IMG/VR virus record: IMGVR_UViG_3300023215_002132
Location: 1 to 27,325 of that record
From: a virus
Reading direction: 5' to 3' (one strand)
Length of the DNA stretch: 27,325 nucleotides
The notes below the pieces were generated by a model. The model was given only the letters and a program-made list of their open reading frames with translations. It did no database searches and was not told the DNA's origin. Below are positions 23,214 through 27,325 of the stretch, piece by piece. The translations under genes and the position numbers were made by a program. Position 1 is the first letter of the stretch. Each line of letters opens with the position of its first letter.

Positions 23214-23251
23214 ATAAATACTGATAATATGTGTATATTATCGGTATTTAC
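23214..23251. promoter_or_regulatory. Face-to-face late promoters in an imperfect palindrome
   Basis: Plus strand: ATAAATAC at 23214-23221 fires right, seven bases before the ATG at 23229. Minus strand: GTAAATAC (23251 down to 23244) fires left toward the gene starting at 23213. Between them GATAATAT (23223-23230) and ATATTATC (23235-23242) pair perfectly around GTGT, so the whole region is an inverted repeat covering the rightward start codon. Confidence 0.6.
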
Positions 23252-24113
23252 CACGTGGCACACGCCCGGGTATAAAAAGTACGGAAAAGAGTTTATCAAT
23301 AATTATCTGTATAATTGGCCCGGACAAGTACATTTAACAATTTACGCAGAAGATCACGAACCCGATTCTTTTAATGCAGATAATATTACAGTATTAGACC
23401 AACGAATAACGCTGCCGGAGTTAAAGGCATGGCAAGAACGTCATAAAGATAACCCCCATGCTAACGGGTGGAATAAAGATAAAACAAAGAAAAGTTTTCT
23501 TTGGGACGCTAGTCGCTTTGCTAATAAAACGTTTGCAGTTTGGCACTTTGCAAAATATACAAACGCTGATGTTATGATTTGGTGCGACGGCGATGTGAAA
23601 ACACATACACTCATGCCAGTTGAATTCTTACATAGCATTGCTCCTAATAAAAATCAACTAGCAACATATTTAGGCCGTAATACTTGGCCTGAGTGTGGAT
23701 GGATGATGTTTAACAGACACCATTCTCAGTTTAAAGACTTTATGGAATACTGGGAGAATATTTATACTAGTGATGATATTTTTAATCACATTGAGTATCA
23801 CGATAGCTTTATTTTTGGTGAGATAGTTAACGAATTTAAAAAGCGAGGCGTAAAGTTTAGAAATCTAGGCGGCGATGATCAGGGTGGCCACATCTTTATT
23901 AACAGTGAGCTTGGTGCATACATGGATCATCTAAAAGGGTTTAGAAAAGAGGTAGGTAAAAGTTTAATAGGAGATGTTACAGGAAAATTCAAACATCATG
24001 ATAACAAGTGGTGGCAGGATATGCAAGACATTACTAAACAAGGAATACGTGCAGCAAAGTTAAAAAAACCGTACGAATATGATGCACAGGAATTAAAATC
24101 GAAATCAAAATGA
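23229..24113 (+). CDS. Glycosyltransferase-like protein (GT-A, DxD)
   Basis: A 294-residue soluble protein. MIWCDGDVKTH (116-126) contains a DxD-type metal/sugar-nucleotide motif (D120, D122) preceded by hydrophobic strands, as in GT-A glycosyltransferases. LSVFTTWHT at the N terminus begins a Rossmann-like half, and WMMFNRHHSQF and EYHDSFIFGEI resemble acceptor-side elements. Related proteins occur in marine T4-like phages. The C-terminal tail is basic (RAAKLKKPYEYDAQELKSKSK, about 274-294). It overlaps the next gene by four bases (ATGA). The acceptor is unknown; DNA, virion protein and host glycan are all possible. Confidence 0.75.
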   Translation: MCILSVFTTWHTPGYKKYGKEFINNYLYNWPGQVHLTIYAEDHEPDSFNADNITVLDQRITLPELKAWQERHKDNPHANGWNKDKTKKSFLWDASRFANKTFAVWHFAKYTNADVMIWCDGDVKTHTLMPVEFLHSIAPNKNQLATYLGRNTWPECGWMMFNRHHSQFKDFMEYWENIYTSDDIFNHIEYHDSFIFGEIVNEFKKRGVKFRNLGGDDQGGHIFINSELGAYMDHLKGFRKEVGKSLIGDVTGKFKHHDNKWWQDMQDITKQGIRAAKLKKPYEYDAQELKSKSK

Positions 24114-24883
24114 GTAATACTATCAGCGTAATACAAAATATAAAGACTACTTTCAGTAACCCATTTCCTCATGTTACCGTTGACGATGCGCTCCCGGATA
24201 GTATTTACAACGAGTTAGAAGCTACGTTTCCTGCCGAACTAGTGTGTAGCACGCAACCCCATGACGGCGGTATTACGTATCGTTATAAAGCAAATCCTGC
24301 GTTAATTAATGGATTTTTGCCCAGCATATGGCAAGAGTTTTTTGAATACCATACAAGTAGCGAATATTTTAGAGGATGCATTAGTTTGTTTGAGGCGTCA
24401 ATTGAAAAATACTACCCACATCTATTAGAGGATTTATATAATAAACCGGTTAGTATTAGAGACATAGATGACTCAGGGCATTTTGTTACAGATTGTCAGT
24501 TTGTTATACATGAGCCCGTAGCAGAAACAAGTACAAGTAGAACTCCTCATGTTGATAACCCAGTGGAAATATATGCTGGATTGCTTTATATGCGTAGGCC
24601 AGAAGACGAAAGCACTGGAGGAAATTTTACAATACACGAAACTACAGGAGAAATTACAGAAGTAAATAAAACATTAGGACGACAAGTAGATAACAGTTTA
24701 CACCAACCTATTAAACAAATTCCGTATAAACGTAATGTATTTTGCATGTTCTTAAATGTTAAGGGTAGTGTACACAGTGTTACGCCTCGTATAGGCGCCA
24801 CTGAACGTAGATACAGCATTAATATTATTGGTGAGTTTAATAAAACAGGACGCATGTGGAAGGTTAAAGAACTTAAAAGTTAA
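24110..24883 (+). CDS. 2-oxoglutarate/Fe(II)-dependent oxygenase
   Basis: A 257-residue jelly-roll dioxygenase. The iron triad is H147-x-D149 (RTPHVDN) and H222 (GSVHSVTPR), with R233/R234 in ERRYSINI as the 2-oxoglutarate-binding position. The order and spacing match the prolyl-hydroxylase-like family found widely in marine phages. It would hydroxylate a protein, sugar or nucleic acid using O2. Start and stop overlap both neighbours by a few bases, so it is cotranslated with the glycosyltransferase-like gene and the kinase-like/methyltransferase fusion, suggesting a shared pathway. Confidence 0.88.
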   Translation: MSNTISVIQNIKTTFSNPFPHVTVDDALPDSIYNELEATFPAELVCSTQPHDGGITYRYKANPALINGFLPSIWQEFFEYHTSSEYFRGCISLFEASIEKYYPHLLEDLYNKPVSIRDIDDSGHFVTDCQFVIHEPVAETSTSRTPHVDNPVEIYAGLLYMRRPEDESTGGNFTIHETTGEITEVNKTLGRQVDNSLHQPIKQIPYKRNVFCMFLNVKGSVHSVTPRIGATERRYSINIIGEFNKTGRMWKVKELKS

Positions 24884-26181
24884 TGTTTGAAAGGTATACT
24901 GGAAAAACCGGTACAACTTATATTGATCATGAGCTAGGGTTAGTTTTTAAGTGGTACGATAGCCGAAATAACCCAGTTAAGTCGAATAGAGGTAGTTATG
25001 AAGCAAGTTTTCAAAGAGAAATAACTTGTTTACAAAGGCTTAGTGGCAAATTAGGGTTCCCGAATCTAGTCAATATCGACGAGGATGATTTAGTAATAGT
25101 TATGAAATACTGTGGGCCAAGCTTGTGGACAGCGTGGCCAAATTATGATCTTAAATCTTTACTCCCGCAAGTAAAAACTATTATTAATACACTGAAAGAA
25201 AATAACATAGGCTACCACCATCACAGGCTACAAGAATCACCTAAAGTTACAAACAATAATCCATTTAAGGGCAACGACAGTAGGGTTAAATATTGGTTTA
25301 GCCTTAAGAATTTTTGTGTACAAGATAATGTGCTATCATTAATAGACTTTGATCTTGCAATGCCATATAATAGTTATAATGAAAAATATTGCTTACCGGA
25401 ACTAAAATCGCTTTATTTAGATAAGCCTTATGATTACGACGTATTGTATAGCGTTATCGAAAGAAGTTTTTTAAATCCCGAAGTTAGTTTTAAATACGAT
25501 GTGCTTAATATTATTATACTAAAAGTAGAAAGGATGAAATTTGCTAAACATTTTAATAAAAAGTGGGAGAACAATCTAGCTGGTTATGTTGACATAGTCA
25601 AGGAGACGCTAATGCTAATGAAGAAGGTAGGAGAAAAAGAAATAAATGCATGGCGTAGTTATCAAAAAAGATTCGATTCGAGTGATACTTCAACAAGACT
25701 GAAAACCTTTCGTTTATTAGACTACGTAAACAAAGAGTCTAAAGTTTTGGATATTGGTTGTAATGATGGTTTTTTTGGCCTTAAGCTAGCACAACATGTA
25801 AGCGAATACTTAGGTATAGAACCTTTTGTCAACACACCAAAAGAACATCCTAGTAACTGCACTTATATTAAAAAAGATTTTAAGGACTTTCTTCAGGATA
25901 ACACTGAAATGTATGACTGCTTACTAAGCCTAGCAGTTACTATACAGATTCATGAATTTAATAGCAAAACACTTAAACAAATTGCTTGTAACTATTGTAG
26001 TTTGCTTAATCCAAACGGCGTTTTAGTGTATGAAAGTCATAAACAAACAAGTAGAAAACGCAACCAAGAACATCACAAGCAAATGGTAGACGCATTATTA
26101 GCTAATGGGTTTAAAGAGGTTATGCAAGGTGTTAGTTCCAGGCCGGGCCGTTTATTTGCTATTTTTAAAAAAGTTTCGTAA
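24883..26181 (+). CDS. Kinase-like domain fused to a SAM methyltransferase
   Basis: A 432-residue two-domain protein. Residues 1 to about 250 resemble a eukaryotic-like or aminoglycoside-type kinase: beta3 Lys K23 (LVFKWY), alphaC Glu E46 (FQREITCL), hinge VIVMKYCGPSLW, and DFG-like LIDFDLA (153-159). The catalytic loop is degenerate: HHHRL at 112-116 has no HRD Asp, and LKNFCV supplies an Asn without the Asp five residues before, so it may be a pseudokinase. Residues about 260-432 are a class I methyltransferase (VLDIGCNDGFFG at 288-299, YLGIEPF, LNPNGVLVYESH). Its neighbours suggest modification of a sugar or lipid. Confidence 0.78.
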   Translation: MFERYTGKTGTTYIDHELGLVFKWYDSRNNPVKSNRGSYEASFQREITCLQRLSGKLGFPNLVNIDEDDLVIVMKYCGPSLWTAWPNYDLKSLLPQVKTIINTLKENNIGYHHHRLQESPKVTNNNPFKGNDSRVKYWFSLKNFCVQDNVLSLIDFDLAMPYNSYNEKYCLPELKSLYLDKPYDYDVLYSVIERSFLNPEVSFKYDVLNIIILKVERMKFAKHFNKKWENNLAGYVDIVKETLMLMKKVGEKEINAWRSYQKRFDSSDTSTRLKTFRLLDYVNKESKVLDIGCNDGFFGLKLAQHVSEYLGIEPFVNTPKEHPSNCTYIKKDFKDFLQDNTEMYDCLLSLAVTIQIHEFNSKTLKQIACNYCSLLNPNGVLVYESHKQTSRKRNQEHHKQMVDALLANGFKEVMQGVSSRPGRLFAIFKKVS

Positions 26182-27065
26182 TGTTAGAAAAATACAATCA
26201 GCTAGTTGTTAGATTAAGTAAGTCGGATGACTATGCAGACACTTATAGCTTAGTGTTCGATCTAATGTTAAATAGCTTTACTCCTAAGTGGATAGATAGA
26301 TACTTGCATTCTCAACAGAGGCAAGACGTAATTAGCGAGCCATGGGCATTTTATAATTGCAATGATGCATGGAGTGTGGATTATACATGTAATTTTTTAA
26401 ACAAACACATAGATATATGTAATAGTATTGTTCCTAGTATGTTTGAAAGAAAAATATCCACAGCATTAGAACAGGACACTTTAAATCAGATACATAGTGT
26501 GTTTGAAGAATACCATGGACAGTTAGATCAATGGTTAGAAAATAATTTATTCAAGCAACCAAAGGGAGATAGACTAAGGAAGAGTCTCAGTCATATCAAT
26601 CAAACAGTACACAGATTAGAAGGTGCTAATAATAACAAGCCAAAATTGCGTGTAGTTTACTTTGAAATACCAAAAACAGAAACATTTACTGAACAAGACT
26701 ATGCGCTTTTTACAACCAGTGTAGATTTTGGCGGTGTATACATACTATATGCAGATGTTGGTAAAAACCTAGAAAGTCTGGCATATGATCAAGATGAACA
26801 TCATCATGATTTTGTTCCGAATTTACATTATAGCGTAGATTTTGTAATAAGATTATACAATGATAATGGTGTGCAAAAACGTCAACGTGTCTACGAGTAT
26901 CTACTAGAAAACTTGTCGTATTTTGTAGAAAAAGGTTATACACAGTTCGATCCTAGGCTTACCGTGGGAGCAATTAAACTTGCACAATTACAATATGAGA
27001 ATAAACAAGCAGTGCTTGATACAATATGTAACTACGACAATATTCAATCAGTTTTTATTATTTGA
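26181..27065 (+). CDS. Conserved hypothetical protein of the accessory block
   Basis: A 294-residue soluble protein starting on the last base of the previous stop (TAATG). The first 150 residues are helical with several Trp (PKWIDRYLHSQQR, ISEPWAFYNC, LDQWLENNLF). The second half (RVVYFEIPKTETFTEQDYAL, FGGVYILYADVGKN, HYSVDFVIRLYN) alternates beta and alpha and could be a small Rossmann-like fold. I recall similar proteins in marine T4-like phages but cannot give a function. Tight coupling to the fusion gene argues for a common pathway. Confidence 0.72.
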   Translation: MLEKYNQLVVRLSKSDDYADTYSLVFDLMLNSFTPKWIDRYLHSQQRQDVISEPWAFYNCNDAWSVDYTCNFLNKHIDICNSIVPSMFERKISTALEQDTLNQIHSVFEEYHGQLDQWLENNLFKQPKGDRLRKSLSHINQTVHRLEGANNNKPKLRVVYFEIPKTETFTEQDYALFTTSVDFGGVYILYADVGKNLESLAYDQDEHHHDFVPNLHYSVDFVIRLYNDNGVQKRQRVYEYLLENLSYFVEKGYTQFDPRLTVGAIKLAQLQYENKQAVLDTICNYDNIQSVFII

Positions 27066-27073
27066 GGATATCT

Positions 27074-27325
27074 ATGGCTTTTAATAACATAATGCAGCTA
27101 GCAACAGCTCATATAACAAAATATTTGTCACCAAATCCAACGGTTATTGAGTGGGGCAACCAGCGTTTCCGTTATAATATATTTTGGGTAGAAAAGTGTG
27201 CTAAGGTTTCGGGTAAAACTATTCGAAAACCAGTTAAGCATGTTTGGGATTATTTTGAGGATCTTGGGTTTAGTAATTATGCTGCTATAGATATTAATGA
27301 ACACCTCAAAGCAATACCAATGGAT
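27074..27325 (+). CDS. N-terminal part of a probable methyltransferase-like protein
   Basis: ATG at 27074, preceded by TGAGGA about ten bases upstream, opens a frame to the window edge (84 codons, no stop). VIEWGNQRFRYN (about 27-38) and YFEDLGFSNYAAIDINE (about 62-78), followed by an AIPMD segment, resemble the motif I and II spacing of a methyltransferase-like family that reads E-x-GNQ and SLD-x-N. The family call is tentative because only the first third is visible. It continues the accessory operon. Confidence 0.6.
   Translation, partial: MAFNNIMQLATAHITKYLSPNPTVIEWGNQRFRYNIFWVEKCAKVSGKTIRKPVKHVWDYFEDLGFSNYAAIDINEHLKAIPMD

Noticed and set aside
1-27325. tRNA genes, CRISPR arrays, integrase or attachment sites
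   Set aside because: No tRNA-like cloverleaf, regularly spaced repeat or integrase was noticed by eye; intergenic gaps are all under 200 bases.

Overview
The window is a 27 kb piece of an AT-rich, T4-type contractile-tailed phage genome (myovirus). Several proteins resemble those of marine T4-like phages of cyanobacteria and SAR11-type hosts. Recognisable T4 homologues are the neck protein gp13, dNMP kinase gp1, tail sheath gp18, tail tube gp19, head completion gp4, small and large terminase gp16/gp17, ssDNA-binding protein gp32, UvsX and probably UvsY. T4-type late promoters (ATAAATAC/T) recur in front of genes. No photosynthesis gene, integrase, tRNA or CRISPR array was seen, so the host cannot be named from this window.

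Layout. 1-11112: virion and packaging genes, nearly all rightward (conserved hypothetical, gp13, dNMP kinase, a leftward HNH-like gene, gp18, gp19, a tube/baseplate-like protein, a small conserved protein, gp4, a radical SAM enzyme, gp16, and a protein with a capsid-targeting-like N terminus). 11117-12280: an acidic protein region that changes frame twice and looks like one gene with two compensating frameshifts. 12297-13183: a cassette of terminator, late promoter, Fe/Mn superoxide dismutase, small membrane protein and terminator. 13220-15911: the large terminase, broken in two by an atypically split intein with an HNH homing endonuclease gene between the halves. 15925-18591: a large protein, probably structural. 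18645-21569: the recombination/replication block gp32-uvsX-small ORF-uvsY, entered through a sigma70-type promoter. 21594-27325: an accessory block of methyltransferases, glycosyltransferase-like proteins, a 2OG-Fe(II) oxygenase, a kinase-like/methyltransferase fusion and unknowns, suggesting glycan or surface modification.

How it works together. The late block builds the tail and fills the head (gp16/gp17 motor, gp4 completion). Full-length terminase would need protein trans-splicing of two separately translated polypeptides. The superoxide dismutase carries an N-terminal extension ending in a good T4 prohead-protease site, so it may be a capsid-packaged enzyme. Several late promoters sit so close to their start codons that the mRNAs should be leaderless. 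The most interesting points are the fractured terminase, the SOD cassette with its possible capsid-targeting propeptide, the leaderless late promoters, the radical SAM enzyme inside the packaging operon, and the kinase-like/methyltransferase fusion.
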